Below, piece after piece: positions 24,694 through 38,832 of a DNA stretch of 64,000 nt; position 1 is the first letter of the stretch, and every line of letters begins with the position of its first letter. The stretch is taken from the NCBI RefSeq assembly GCF_003286085.1, contig NW_020825324.1, forward strand, positions 744,001-808,000, written 5' to 3'. This stretch comes from Drosophila persimilis. Taxonomy: Eukaryota > Arthropoda > Insecta > Diptera > Drosophilidae. The notes below the pieces were generated by a model. It was given only the letters and a program-made list of their open reading frames with translations, had not been told where the DNA came from and searched no databases. A program made the translations under genes and the position numbers.

Positions 24694-25188
24694 TGAAAAA
24701 GCAAACTTAGCCCCCTCTTTTTAAACAAGTGAGCAACTTGAGTTAAGCCGCGGAAAATATTTCTGTTTGTCTATTCTTCTTGTAGATGCATCCTATTCTT
24801 TCTCATATTATTTTTCTATATATATCTCATATCTCTTCAAATTTTCGTGGCCGACAATTGGCTAATCTTTTCCTTTCAATGATCAGAAATCAAATTCCTC
24901 AATTTGGATATTCGGTTTGGTATTACTCGCTATTACTATTAATTTCTCATATTGACATGTTTTTCACCTATTTATGCATATTATTAGTTTCCTGCATATA
25001 CATATATCTCTATACCGATTCCCATTCTTGGTCTCTGTAAGAATAAACTGCAAAATTTCGTTAAGATGTCTTTACAACAGAGATTGACTATTTTCTACAT
25101 TCAGTGGATCCAGGGGTGATAAACATATCTTGAAATCTGTATTATCATTTTCCCAAGGGTATGTAGCACTGTGTCCTTGCATAGTTGC

Positions 25189-25301
25189 GCGCCAAATTTG
25201 AATTGTTTGAAAGTGACAAGTTTTTGAATAAAATCCAGTGGAATAAATGATGAAGAGAGAGCGAATATTAAAAAAACCTGCCAATGGAAGTTTCTATAGC
25301 C
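25189..25301 (-). repeat. Dispersed repeat, copy B
   Basis: Its reverse complement shares with 48025-48155 (+) the ordered blocks TATAGAAACTTCCAT, GCAGGTTTTTT, CTCTC, TTTATT, CACTTTCAAACAATT and TTGGCGC. This indicates diverged copies of one repeated element. Confidence 0.6.
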
Positions 25302-25388
25302 TGTGTTCTCTAGTATATTGCTAATCTGAGTGCTAGGATAAAATATAATATACAGAAGACGATATCATATTTCGTGATGGTATTGAAC

Positions 25389-25396
25389 TATCGATA
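25389..25396. promoter_or_regulatory. DRE (TATCGATA)
   Basis: A perfect palindromic DRE, the binding site of DREF, with further ATCGAT-type sequence at about 25441-25447. In flies this motif marks housekeeping core promoters, but no gene is seen close by, so its target is unknown. Confidence 0.35.
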
Positions 25397-27559
25397 CAAT
25401 TGTCCACTATCGTAAAGGCGACTTGCAGCACTACTTAACTATCGATTGCAGTGCGCAGCAACTGCCGTCCAAAAGGTATAAGTATGTTAGGTGGGGTCTA
25501 ATAGGTTTCACAACTATGTATAAACATATGCTGCCCGCATCCCATTCGTTTGTTCCTGTATCTGTGTATTTACACTATTTTTAGCTAAGTTATGGACTTA
25601 AAAACCAAATTCGTTGGCTCTGAAACCAAGTTCGTTCCAAAAAGAGAGGCAGCCTAGCTGAATGGCCCCTACCTAATATTGTTATACCACAGCACGGGCA
25701 ACAGACAACAGATGGCGCTAATCCGCCGCTTGCAACAGAACCGCCCGTTACGCGAGTGAGTCGCCTTAAAACCGTTCGTGCCGCAGCAAGGTAGAGCTGC
25801 GCCGTTGCGTGTGTGTTTTTTTTTGCCGTGTGTTTTTTGCGTGCTCTTGTGTTTGATAGTGTCGTTGAGCGCACCGCGCGCCCTGTGTGCAATATTGTTT
25901 AGACACGAACACAGCCCATATACTGCTGATGTCCCGAGAGCCACAAAGTGAGTTCCATATTAAAATGAAACGAATCTGAACGTGATGTAACTTGTCCCCT
26001 AATAACATCCTTGTGCCTCCCAAAATAAGGAATCACCTCGGGTTCGTTGCTGATTTTGAAACCGAGCCGAGCCGCCTTTTACCTAATTAGCTGTAGCTGT
26101 TTCTGTCTTGGTATCCAAGGGATACAGGGATACAGATACAAAGGCAGACACAGATACAGCCAAGGGTGTGTTTTCCCCCGTTTCGAGCGTGTTTGTGCGT
26201 GCGTGCCTGTGCGCGTGTTTGAACCTGTCTCTCTGCCTGCTAAAAATCAATAAAGCAAGAGTCAAACAACAACGGAATGGGTGCTGCTGCTGCTCCTGCA
26301 GGTCCTTGCTCCAGGTGCTTGCTGCTCCACCATTCATTGAGAAGGGGACGACTCGACTCGACTCGACTCCCCTCCCCAGTGCCGATTGCAGCTTTACAGC
26401 TGCTCGTAATAGCCGACCGAGCGAGCACTTGGATATTTAGCCGAGCATGCAGATGGCCCCGCGTCAAAGCCAAAGCCAGCCAGCCAGCCAGCCAGCCAGC
26501 GTCTCTCTGGGTGTTAAATGATCGATTTGCTCTTGCCACTTGCCACTAAAATGGAGCTAATCCCCCCCATAACCATACCCATACCCACATCGACATCCAC
26601 ATATGGAACGATCCCAATGAACAATCATAGCCGATTAAATTTTATCTACAGCTGGCATTACGAGCGGCACGGAGTTTTCTTTACAGTTAGCTGCCTTTCT
26701 TAACTGGATTGGCAATTGCTGTGTGTGCCTCTGCGGCTGTGTGCGTGTGTGCCTGGGTGCCTGGGTGCCTGGGTGCCTGTGGCTCGTATATTAAATCATT
26801 TACACTTTGCCAACTGCCATGCACTGATTCTGATGCTTCAATGTATTGTTTACTGTATCTTTGCCTCTCTCTTTGTCTGGAGAGACTCTGACTAATGCAG
26901 TAGTTATCTTTTATTGGTCGCTGTTGCCATTATCTTATCGGGAATAGTACGACAGCAAGTACTTGTAGCGGCAGCGGGGACGACTCTATTGCTATCGATC
27001 TACCGATGGATGGATGAAGGGATGGATGAATGGCCGGGTGGAGGGGCAATCTCTGACTCACGGTAGGGGACTGCGTATCAAACGAATTTCAAGTCCAAGT
27101 GCAGCCTCAATTGCCTGATTGGCAGTTTCTTATTGTATCTCTGCATCTGTATCTGTCTCTGTATCTGAAATGGAAATGCGAATGGAAATGAAAATGGACA
27201 TGAGACCCGGGACATGGGACAAGGCAAAGGCAATGGCAGGGCCAGCTGCTACCTGCCGCACACCCGCCCCCCGCTGTCTCTACGGTAGCACACACCTCTC
27301 TGTCTCTCTGTCTCTCTGTCTCTGTCTTTAGACGACTTCTATAGTCTTTCAAGTCGTTAAACCAGTTTATGACTGGACGAACGGGCATGGGGGCCACACG
27401 CTAAGTAGAATCAACAGAGAGACGCTGAATCAGCTGCTCCATAGGCTCTGAGTCGAGTCGGCTCTACGCTACTGTTGTTTTAGATAGACACCCTGTTATT
27501 GTCCAGAATCGTGCATCGGGGTATATACATTTTGGGTGTACAATGGCGGTAACCAATGT

Positions 27560-30500
27560 GGAATACTCGTGATGATCTTTTTACTAAGATTTTGCTCATA
27601 AAAGATAAAAAAAAAACATCCGAAACTGATGAATATTAAAACTAGAACAGGGAAACACAGATCTATTTTCTTCTTTCTTTGTGAGTGGGAATATATTATA
27701 TTATATCAGAAACAAACTTGCATGGAATTAATTAATTAATTAATGCTTATTATAATTTGTTGACAAAAAAAACAGCTAACAAATTTATTTCTTATTTATT
27801 TTTTGTGATTTAAAATTGGGGAACTTTTTTTTCTTAAAACACCTATATTTTAATTTAATTTTTATTTTCCATATTTTTATATATTGCAAATGCATTTATA
27901 ATTTTTTTAAAATTATTATTAATATTTTTTTTGTTTTAAAATTATTTCTGTATTTTTTAATTCATTAATTATTATTTTTTTTATATCTTTGATATTTTAT
28001 TTATTTCCTTATATTTTATTCTGATTATTTTACTGGCGATTCAATGGGCTCAATGGGCATCCCCCAGTCGCAACATTAAATAGGTATAGCCTGCGCTTAT
28101 TTATGCTGTTATTGTTATTGTTATTATTATTGTTATTGTTTAAGTAAAAATGGTGCGAAGCGGGGAGATGCACATACATGTACCGCCTCTGTGGAAGCGT
28201 TTATTGGTGGAAGCGTGCCTGCTCGTGGGGGCACAACGACTTCCTCATATTGTGCTTTTTCTGGCCAAAATCAGCTAGTAAAAACCAATTAATGAAATTC
28301 CAAATTCAAGTAACAAAAGAGTGAGAGAGAGGGAGAGTGGGAGTGGGAGTGGGAGAGCGAGAGAATTGCTATGAAATCATCAAGCTTTCTGCTGAACAGA
28401 CAGATTTGTCATCCCATCAGCGGCAGGGGCAGCATCGTCTAATTCTAAGCCTCCAACAAATTGAAGGAAAAAAAACTTTATTAAATTTAGGCCAATGTCA
28501 ATGCCTGGCCAGAAAACAGATTACCCGTTCGGGGGGTGGGGGGAGTACTTAAATATTTAAACAATAAAAAAAAAAAACATTAAACATAACGCGTGCGAAG
28601 GGTGAATGATGAACGATGGAGCGATGGAGCGATGGAACGATCTGCGGAGTCAAGTGGATTTGCCGGCGGCGAGGATGGAAGCCTTAGCTTCAAGAGCGGT
28701 TCCGGGGGAGCGGGAGGGGGAATGCCACTCAACAGCTGTGCCGTGCCCCATCCACGAGTGTTTACAGTTGTTGATCTGGCATTTGTGTTTGCTGCGTCTG
28801 GGGGCTGGCTGACTTCCTTGTTTCATCTCTCGCTTTGGCTTTGGACTGACTGACTTTGAACTTGGCTTTGAATATCCGTGGGACTTTCGAAGATCGTGTC
28901 CGATCGTGTCGCAGTCGCCTTTTGACCTTCCAATGGGGACTGCAGCCTGTGGCCGGCAGACCCCCAAGGCCCTGCCTTCCATAAATATTTCACCCGTTGA
29001 CCCGAATGCAATGGCCACACACAAACACGCACACACACACATACACAAAAAAAAAAAACAACTTAAAATTGCAAAAAATTCAATGATTGCAAATGCAGAA
29101 ACAACAACAACAACAATACCATTAACATTAACAATAGTTTAGTTTATTGAACGCACAATGGGAATGGAATGGGGGGTTGGGGGGTTGGGGGGGACTGGGG
29201 TGCTTGCGGTGCTTGGGGGGATGCGAAAATTGTTTAGCCAAATGAAATGCCTGCGAAATGCCTCGGAATTGTGTCAGCCACAAAACACAACAAAAGCCAG
29301 AAATTTCAAATTTATGAGTCCCCCCTCCCCCGGCCAGCATTGGCTTTATTAAGACCAAGAATACAATGCCATGCCAGATATGCACCGAAGGGTATTGGTA
29401 TTGGTATTGGTATTGGTATTGGTATTGGTATTGGTATCGCTATTGGGAGACCATAAACAGGAAATGCAAAACTCGATAGGCAGTCCCCTCAGACCCCAAA
29501 AGTGGTTCCCTCTTTTCGATGCGTATGCACAGAGCATCATTTAATATTTATGCCATTAGGTAATTGAATAAAATATATTAAATTGGAATATTTCACTAAA
29601 AAATAATATATTTTCACTTAAAATTTTGTAGCATTTACATATATACAAAAAATTAAAATATATTTTCAAACTGTAATTAAATAAGTTTTCCTTTTTTTAA
29701 TGGGAAGATAAATATAATATATTCAAAATAAATATGTTTTATAAAATTATAGGTAGTATTTTTCATATTTTAATGGGAATAAGGATATATATTTCATATT
29801 TAATTTATTTATTTAATATTTAACTGGAATATGCCCTCATATTCCATTTAAATTTTGAAAGATATTTCCATATTTAATTTGAAAATATTTTCATATTTAA
29901 ATTAAATATTTTTCTGCGGCAAACCAAAAGAAATATGCCCCATTTAATCTATAAATATAAACTGCTAAAAAAAAATAGTACATTTATCTTAATGACCAAG
30001 GCTCTTCGAAACCCTGCAGAAAACAAACGAAATTGAACGATTATTATTTCATAATTATAGTAAATAATAATAAAGTGTTTCAGCAGATGAAACTTTCAAA
30101 GTAAAGGAATTCTCACGTAATGCGTTTTGTGCCTCGACAACAACGTTTCAACTGAATACAATTCGATACTTTCTGTTCGTTTTAGAGCCATATTTCAGCT
30201 TACAGATGTGCCACAAAATAAATATATATATTTCGCTGTAAAAAACAACAAAATGCCTCCACAATTAAGTTGAACAAAAAAGTCAGGCGATTTTCTGTCT
30301 CTCAGACATTGCGCAGCTCCGAGAGGAATCTATTGGGCAGAAGAATCAAGCTTTAGGGAATAATTCGGGGAATGTGGAATATGAGATATCTATCTCCTCT
30401 GCCTCTGCCTCTGCCCCTGCCGCTGCCCGTGCCCCTGCCCCTGTCCAGTGCAAAGACAATGTCACTGCCAGACGGTAGAGACTCGTACGATGATGATGAT

Positions 30501-32180
30501 TGTTCAATGACAATGTCCGGGGAGGATGACTCGTCTTGGCAGTCGTCACAAATATACAATTATCATTATGGGAAAGAGGCGCCTTGGCTGTGGCAGATGC
30601 CGCTACAACTGCCGTTGCAAGATGCACTTGCAGTTGCAGTTGCAGTTGCATTTTCTTTCCAGTTAAACAATGCCCATTATCGTTTCGTTATTAATTTTTG
30701 TCTGCTTTGGGGGATTTTGTGTGTTGCCACATCGGAGGCACAATAAAGCGAGCGGGGCAGACACTTGATGTCTTCACATGGAGGGGGGGTCGGGGGGGCT
30801 ATTGTTATTGATTCGATTGGCTTTGCATAAATTACACGCTTTGTCACCTGCGCTTCGCAATGCCTCGGGAGCCCTCAGAGATTCGATTACGAATTTATGG
30901 ATATCGGTGTTATTTTTTGTTTGCTTTCAATCCCCATCCATCGCTGTTGCTGCGGTGTGGGTGTGGGGCTACTTTTAGTTTAGTTTAGTTTTTTCTTGTT
31001 GTTGCTGTTGTTGTTGTGTGATGTCATGCCCCTTCCCCCTGCATATCCCTTGATGGGGTTATACAATAGCTATTCGCATGCAAAAATTCAACAATACTGG
31101 AAAAATCGAGGGGAAATAATTAGCTTACATTTTTACCCTCAGGCAGCATTTAATGAGGCCGCCGCCGGCGCCGCCGCCTCCTCTCTGGGCCCTGTGGACT
31201 CTGTGGACTCTGGGTCTATGCTTTGTCTGACCCCCCGATGGCCTCACTCTCTCTCCCGCTCTATCTCTATGGCTCTGCTGCCCCGTCTATCTGTCTCTCT
31301 GTTGTGTAATTTGTTGTTAAACTGTCAATTGAATTGACGTTACTCATACGACCCGTTGTTCGAGCGGATGTTCAGCTCTGCGTGTGCCCCAGTCCCAGTC
31401 CCAATCCCAGTCCCAGTCTCTTCTGGAATAAAACGATACGTAATCTCGGAACCTTTCAAACTAAATAGTTACTCGTACTCTTACCTTTCCCAGATCCATA
31501 GCCTTTCGATTGATTGGCTTTTCCCCCACCTTCAGCTGCTTTCGAATATCTTATGCAATAATATATTCACGGATTAGGGGCCTGCGAACCCTAGCCTACG
31601 GCCATTCTATGTGCAGGGAAGAAAAAATCATAGAAATGGCATAGATATTTATTTTTTAATTTTTCTTAAGTGAATGTTAATTTTTTTTATTTATATTTAC
31701 TTACAAAAATTGATCGAACTATATAAAAAATAGGTTTTTTAACAAATTTGTTTGCATTTAATTTTTTTTTAATTACACAGAATTGAATCTAAGGGGAAAA
31801 TATAATAACAATCAAATCTTAGTAATTTAATGCTAAACAAAAAAAATTTAAAATATAAACAATTTTGTATTCAGAGAAGTTTTTTAGTTAAAAAAAATAA
31901 ATTTTAATATATGCTTAAATTGCGGACAGAAAAAATAACAAAAAATTTATTCAAAATAATTTTATACAATTTTTGTAATATAAAAATATTATTATTTCTT
32001 TTTTAAAATATAAATTTCAGACATAAAACTAGGAAAAATAATAGTCCAGCTTTAAAGTCGACATTTTTAATATGAATATTTTGTTGTGGCACCCATGGAG
32101 GCCACCAGTTGGCCACAAATTGTTGAAACAATATTGAGTGTCCTTCAGATTGAAATGTAAAACCCAAAATCTGCCCCATT
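27560..32180. other. Gene-poor spacer with AT-rich islands
   Basis: Three strongly AT-rich islands (about 27585-28050, 29540-30100 and 31615-32065), made of A/T homopolymer runs, alternate with mixed sequence holding CT, GCA and GGTATT simple repeats. No coding gene or RNA gene is supported. Confidence 0.55.
29391..29436. repeat. (GGTATT)n hexanucleotide microsatellite
   Basis: Seven to eight uninterrupted GGTATT units, followed by a variant unit GGTATC. Confidence 0.9.
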
Positions 32181-35100
32181 TTTGTACTTATGGCACCCAA
32201 TCCGTGTCTTTATAGCACCCCAAAGGTGTTCTATGGGAACAGGCCCTTCCATTGGGGTATTTTTGGTGTCCAGGTATCATTATTTGTGACTCGATTGAGG
32301 GCGAAGTGCCGCAGAAATAGAGTACATATGTACATATGTATCTGCCATCGTTTGATCTTTATTTTCAGCTCATTTCTGTCATACGTCATGCCCTGGAAGC
32401 ATGCCAACAAAAAAGAAAACTCTTTTGCAACGCCCAGACATGTGGGGAAGGCGTTGAAGAGGGGAGGGGTCACATCATAATCAATCTGGAAATTATATAC
32501 CCTCGTACTCGCACTCGCACTCGTCTTTTGTGGTCTGGTTTTTGTTGGAGTCTTATGTAAAAGTGCGTTTCGTTATTTCGGAAAAGCGGAACGCGTGCGA
32601 AAAGTGTCGCTTCAGTGGGTTTTTGCTCAGGCGTTTTCCACGTTTTCTCCAGCCCGACTGGCCCCCCACTCTTGTGCTTTTCTTTGGACCTTGAAATGAA
32701 ACCATATCCTTGGCTGGGATATAAAAATAGCCATGCTGCAGACGACGGACGGGCCTCTCAAAAGGCAAAAACGAAACGAGAGCTGACCTTTCGTACTCGT
32801 TGCAGACTGTAGATGCCACACAAAGTGGCGGAGGAGGGGAAAGCAGAAATCTTAAGAACTCTTTCGATTAGAAAACTGTCGGGCTGTACAAACAGCGGGT
32901 TCCTTGGTGCTTCTAGGAACATTTCTAGGGACATTTCAATGGCAAGAATAACGGACACCCAAGTACAGGAGTAAAGTGAAAGCCTTTCATTCGATGTATT
33001 CGATGCATGATTTAGTATTCTTTGAATTCGAATACAAAATGAACTCGAATCTTGAGCTTCCATGAAGAAAATCAATCGATATTAGAGAATCTGGCTAAAG
33101 GAAGTGCTGCAGACATTGCCATCGTTAGTCCCCCCTCTTGATATCCGCATAGGAAATGCAAACAGGAACTGAGATACGATTATGATTATGTATCTTTTAT
33201 CTAATGAAGGGGTTGCCGGTGCTGGTGCTGCTGCTGCTTGATGCTTCTTCCCCCAATTATCTATGTTTATGATCATGTAACGCATTATGATTCCACACCA
33301 CATGAGATGGCAAATTGATTAATCACACAATTAATTGTACAATAATTAATTACAAGGAGCCACAGCCAGAGACCGGAGAGAGGGAAGCCGATGCCGATGC
33401 CGATGCCGGACACTGCAGTGGGCCTGGCCTCCCTCCCATTATGTCACCTCCCCCCCCCCCAGTGGCCAATCGAATTTGTTAACGTGTTTTTTTTTTTGTA
33501 CACTCACAAAACGAGTGAATACACTCACTAGTGTGCTGTGCTATTCAAAAAAGAAGTGCGATTATTATATTGTTATTAATTTTTGCGTTATTGTGTGTTT
33601 GGGAAAGTGACGCCGCCTGCTACTGGCTGTCTAAGTAGTGCAATTAGCCAAGAAAAAAAAAAACCGAAGAAAGTAAAAGTGTACGGGGCCCCCCGGCCCC
33701 CTCTAGACACCGGGGGGGGGGCATGGCTGCGGAGCCATTGTCTGCCAACCGCCAAACGGTGGCAAATGGAAAGGCTTTTCCATAATCATTCGAATGTATG
33801 TATTTATGTATCTTTGGGATGTATCTGGACAACAAAGGCACGTTCTGGGAAATGTTAAATATCCCCAAAAGCACATTGTTCCCATATATCTGGTGGATTG
33901 CCATTTGCTTACACGAGTATTGTGGCTTGACTCATCTTTCCTTCGACTCTAGCCCTTTGATCGAAGCCACACTTGAGAGCCGCTGAGCAAAGATACATTT
34001 GAGATTAGCGAGGGGGCTCTAGGGCTCTAGGGCTCTAGGGCTCTAGGGCATTAGGGCATGTCGTGGTCCTACAAAGATCAACAAATCCTACAACAACAAA
34101 TGTAGGTTTCCTATATCTTTCCTGTGAGTGGCCACACATTCTAGATACATAGATTGCCCAGCTATAGAGCGGTCTGATTACAGTATGAATATACTTGGAG
34201 AGACTTTCTTTCATGTGAAATTCTTCGACTTTGGCTGCACAAATTTCCCATAAGTGAATGGACACATTCGTTTCGAATAACCAGAAGCAGAGGCCATTCG
34301 CCATGCCTTCTATGGAAATGTTTCCACTTCCGACTTGCCCTCTGGAACTACTTCCTTCTGCCCTGATTGCCCCCTCTGAAACTGCGCTCCTGTGTCGAAT
34401 GGAATCTAGGGAATCTACGGCACCACACGGTTTGGGTGCCCCACTGACGTCAGTGTCTTTTGTCTTTTGTCTTTTGTTCTCTGTGGAGAACGTGATATAT
34501 GGGCAAATACTTTGTTGTATTGTAGTGCCCGGGACGGGGGATTGGGAAGTCGGACACAAGTATTTGCATAATTAGGTAGGGCGGTAGGGGGGGATGGCTA
34601 ATAAATTATGCAATTTCCTGTCATGCTCTAAGCACTTAATTATGGTTATTAAAAGTTTACCAAATATTCGTAGGTTTTTTCGTTGCTTTGTTTCGGCAGA
34701 TCATTTGCACACAGTTTAAGCTTAGCTTGGGGCACCCCGAGGGCCCCTCCTCAGCCACCGCTTTTCCGTATTGGCCATATCATTATGATGATTTGAATTC
34801 GGATTCGGATTGGGATTCGGATTCGGATTCGGATGTGGCGTGCCAGACAGCAAGTATCTTGCAAATGCGGCAAACAAGTTGAACGAACGCCTGCAGCGAT
34901 GTCTCTCGATGGTTGAGTCTCTCCCTCTCCCTCTCCCTCTGGCTCCCTGGTTGGAGGCTAAAAAGATGACAAACCAAAACGAGCGATGGAGGGGGTGGGG
35001 GGGATACGGGATGGGATGGGATGCCATGGGAAGATGTCGGGGAAAATGTTGAGGAAGCTTTTACTGTGGCTCCGCTGAGGCGGGGAGATCGGCCGCTCAT

Positions 35101-35260
35101 TTGGCTTCATTTGTCAGCTCGAACACTGATTTGGCAAATCACTCACGTGTTTGGATTTGTGGCCGAAACAGTGCGTTTCAGCGCTGTAAGCCAAGAATGG
35201 AATGTTCGTGTATTGAAAGCAGGGCACGGGGTGGAATAAGGAACACAATTTATCGAAACT
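32180..35260. other. Gene-poor spacer, central part
   Basis: No gene is supported. It has several G- or C-homopolymers (33448-33459, 33711-33721, 34993-35001), a GC-palindromic patch at about 33685-33721, the 8-bp tandem repeat at 34013-34049 and a GGATTC repeat at 34795-34835. Confidence 0.5.
34013..34049. repeat. (GGGCTCTA)n tandem repeat
   Basis: About four perfect 8-bp units followed by decayed GGGCATTA units. Confidence 0.85.
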
Positions 35261-35810
35261 CAGAATGAAAAGAGGGTAGAAAAATAAATTTAAAAAAAAA
35301 TAAATAAAGAAATTAACAAATAAATAAAAATATTAATTTTAATAAATATAAAAATATTAGTAATTTGAATTGATATAAAATAATCAATTTAAAAAAAATT
35401 ATTTTAATGATTAAAAAATAGTAAATACAAAAAAAATAATTTTAATCAATATAAACTAATAAATAAAAATAAAAAAATTAATACATAGCGTAAAAAAAAA
35501 ATTTTTAATAAATATAAAAAAATCTGAATCAAAATAAATTAACAAATAAAAATAAAAAGCAAATAAATCATTTTAATAAATATAAAATAATAAATAAAAC
35601 AAAATCTGAATCAAAATAAATTAACAAATAAAAATAAAAAACAAATAAATCATTTAAATAAATATAAAATAATAAATAAATAAAAACTAAAAAAATAATT
35701 TCATTTTTGTATATTAACTAAATAAAAGGAAAAAAAATTTAATAAATATAAAATATAAAATAAAACATAAAATCGAATACGACTCCGTCCCAAAAATAGA
35801 AGAAAAAACA
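35261..35810. repeat. AT-rich low-complexity island
   Basis: About 550 bp composed almost only of A and T, dominated by [15 protein letters not shown] words. It contains a near-exact internal repeat: AAAATCTGAATCAAAATAAA followed by TTAACAAATAAAAATAAAAA occurs at about 35518-35560 and again at about 35599-35642. Confidence 0.8.
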
Positions 35811-38800
35811 ACGTATGTGACTATTTTTTTAAATATTCAAATGGTAATTCCTTTGTGGGCTCTTAATTTTGTCGAAAGGTGTCTTCAATGCGGCAATTGC
35901 ATTTGCAGGCTTTGTGCTGTTGTTGGGGCCAGAATAATCAGATTCCCCGACTCCCAGCCGATGACGTTTGCTTTCGGGGGCTTATCGAACATCGGGGCAG
36001 TGGAATCGGGGCCAGAGCTAATCGCCGGAGAGCTCCCACGGCTGACCCCAATAGTAGGCCCACCGGCACCCATTCCGGGCCCTCTGGCCACTCTGCCACG
36101 CGGGGCACGTTCCATGGAAATGGAAAAACGAGAACAAGAACAAGAAGCGCCGGGGCAAAAAACACGCTAACAGAATTTACTCGTAAGTTTGTCACTTTCT
36201 CAGTCAAAAGCCAAAACACGAACGAATTGGACACGACCATTGGGTGCGGCCTTCAATATCTTATGATTTGTATATGTATGTACATGGTGTTGTCTATAAA
36301 GAGAAGTTCTGTGGTGGCCGCACCACACCCATGCCCCCCACACAGGGACACACGTTACACTTGAGCACGTTCTTATAGTAGTATCTCGTATCTCACTCTG
36401 TCTCTCGTTGAACCAAATTACAATTAATTGCCCCCGTCTGGGGAGGTTGCATCAGAAACCCAACCGGCGACAGATCACAGATCACACGAGTATTGTACGG
36501 CGTATAATCGTAATCGTCGCTCGACTCAGCCCAGTCAAATATAATTATAATCGCAATTATTTTATAACTACCCAGAAACCGAACTTGTTTTAACCGAAAA
36601 CCCAAACAGCAGCAGCAGCTAATGCTGTAACTGAATCTTTTGTCGGGGGAATCCGAATCGGAATCTGAATCTTTCAAGCGCTCTGAACCGAACCTGCATC
36701 CGCAGTGAAGCGAGGCATTCAAGACCAAGCAGCGTGCCATGTTCCATCCAAATAACATTTTCGGTTTCAAGTTCGAAAGATCTAAGGGCTTGAACACCGA
36801 AGAACCAAACAAACTGCCAGCTGGCACAATCTACAGACCATCTAATGCCCTAGAACTATGCTTTTTGTCAGCTCTATATCCATCCAAAAAATACACTAAA
36901 AGCGCATACTTTCCAAACGAACTAAATCCAAAATTTGTGGAGACTCAAATGAGCTTCATCAGCAGCGATCAATGTAATAAAGTTAACAATTGGTTCGGTT
37001 TGGATTTGCGACAAGAGTCTGTTCGATGATTAGCTCGATATAAGACGAGGTCAGATTGAAGTCGATTCAGGACGGTGACGGATTCAAGAGCTCGCGTCGG
37101 GGTCACCAAGACAAGGCAGAGCCTCGTGCTTTTCCCTAAACCATCTCTTCAAAGGTCTGTTCAAAGCAAATTCCCAAGAAACAAACTATTTGGCAAAATC
37201 TACTGTGCAGTACTGTAAGGCTTGTAAGGCTCCAAGATGACCTTAGGCTGACCTTCGAGAAGGTCGAAGCAAGATTTTATAGGTGCCACAAGAGAGATCA
37301 AGAACACTTTCCAACCGCTTAAAATTCTCAATAAATCTGGAATGAAAGGTTTGCCCAATTACTACTATTTCTATAGGAGATGTGCCCAAAAGAAGCCCCT
37401 TTTAAAGGCGTGGCGAATAATGTATTTTATGGCATTCCAATTTGTGTAAAAGTATTCATTATTAAAAGGTTTTATTTATTTTCTTTCAGCTTCAACCAAA
37501 GGCCACTAGAAGGAACCAACCTTCCACTTTCACTGAGGAACGAGGAAAAGGGGGAAGCCCCCAGAGAGAGCGCAAAGTGCGGAAAGAAAAGTAGGAAGAA
37601 CCGCAACTGTAAAACTGTAAGTACCAGGGAAAAGGGAAAAGCGGTGGGGGGAGAAGGGAGATGGATGGGGGGGGGGGATTTTGTATGGAAATCATAGTTT
37701 TGGCTTTCGGATGGGAATGAGATTTCGGAATTTTGTGCGACCATATCCGGTTACAATTGCGAATTGCAATTTTGCAGCTTCCACATCCACATCCACATGC
37801 CACGCCACCATGCCACCATGCCACACACCGAACAATGCAACAACCAACAATAGGAAAAGCCGAAGAAGAAACAACAGAAGCACAAATATGAAGAGAGGGC
37901 GAGAGAGACCCAACATATGGCATATGGAAATCTGCGAATCTCGACGGCACTCACCATTGTTGGGGGCGTGTGGGGGGTGGGGTCTGGACGGAAATATTGC
38001 GTAAATGTATGATATATGCGATGAAGATCGGATCAGTTGGAACGATTGGGAAATCAACGAATCGAAAAAGAGTCAGACGTAAGGGCTGAGGGGTTTTCCT
38101 TTCAGAATGGATCGGTTCATATATGTATAATATATCTACGTACCAGTATGTTCAATAAAATATATAATTAACCGCACAAGATTCGTTCATAATGGCCTTG
38201 AAAATCGAACCCGAAAATCGTAGGAAAATCTTTTGAGGCATTTTTTCGTTTATCGATAGACGATAAGCGATACACAACGCGCAAAGCTTTGACCAGTCAA
38301 GGCCAAGAATATCAAAGGGCAGCCCTTGTACAGTCCAGAGCAATGCAACTACATTATATGCATATTTTAAGAGGTATTTCCATTCTGATTTGCCAAGCAA
38401 AAACAATTGCAAACGATGTGTTTTTTTCTCATTATTTTGTAAACATTTGTCAACGAAAAGTGGTCTAATATTGGGTATAAATTAATCATATATATTAAAT
38501 AATCTGACCCTCAGTTCTTACTTTGTGAAACTATTGCATAATTGATCTGCAAATCGAAATAAATTAACCACAGAATCTGCTTGGAAAGGGGGAAACGACT
38601 GAGGGAGAGAGGTTATGCCATCATTCAACGTTAACGTGCGAATGGCAAATGCAAAGGCAAACTGCTGATTTACCGGCAATAACAAAATTCAGCGACGAGT
38701 CGAAGTCGTTCCACAGGGGGCTCAAAACTTCAGGGCAATCCCAGAAGGCTGGGTGCCTTGCGTGAATCCGTCAACGAGTGCCACCCAAATAGAATATTTC

Positions 38801-38832
38801 GATAGACACAAAATCGTCAAACAGGTATTGGA
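35811..38832. other. Gene-poor spacer, right part
   Basis: No supportable gene; the short frame at 36739-37029 is discussed among the rejected items. It contains G-rich runs on the plus strand (37649-37677), a CATCCA/CACCATGC repeat patch (37778-37822) and TCTGACCCTCAG (38503-38514), which also occurs in the 24.6-kb promoter. Confidence 0.45.

Larger units (their letters stand above)
24701..27560. other. Gene-poor spacer, left part
   Basis: No gene is supported. It contains a DRE (25389-25396), a dispersed-repeat copy (25189-25301), short tandem repeats (CGACT at 26346-26368, CAGC at 26475-26500, GGGTGCCT at 26745-26780, CTCTGTCT at 27297-27325) and ordinary sequence. Confidence 0.5.

Noticed and set aside
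36739-37029. 96-codon plus-strand open frame starting MFHPNNIFGFKFERSKG
   Set aside because: Not low complexity, but codon use is AT-rich and unlike the neighbouring genes. I see no splice partners, promoter motif or recognisable domain. It could be a young gene, but length alone is not enough.
37649-37677. G-rich run as a possible G-quadruplex element
   Set aside because: Several similar G- or C-runs occur in the intergenic DNA (10751-10764, 33711-33721, 30782-30800). They look like mononucleotide slippage, with no link to a gene or TSS.
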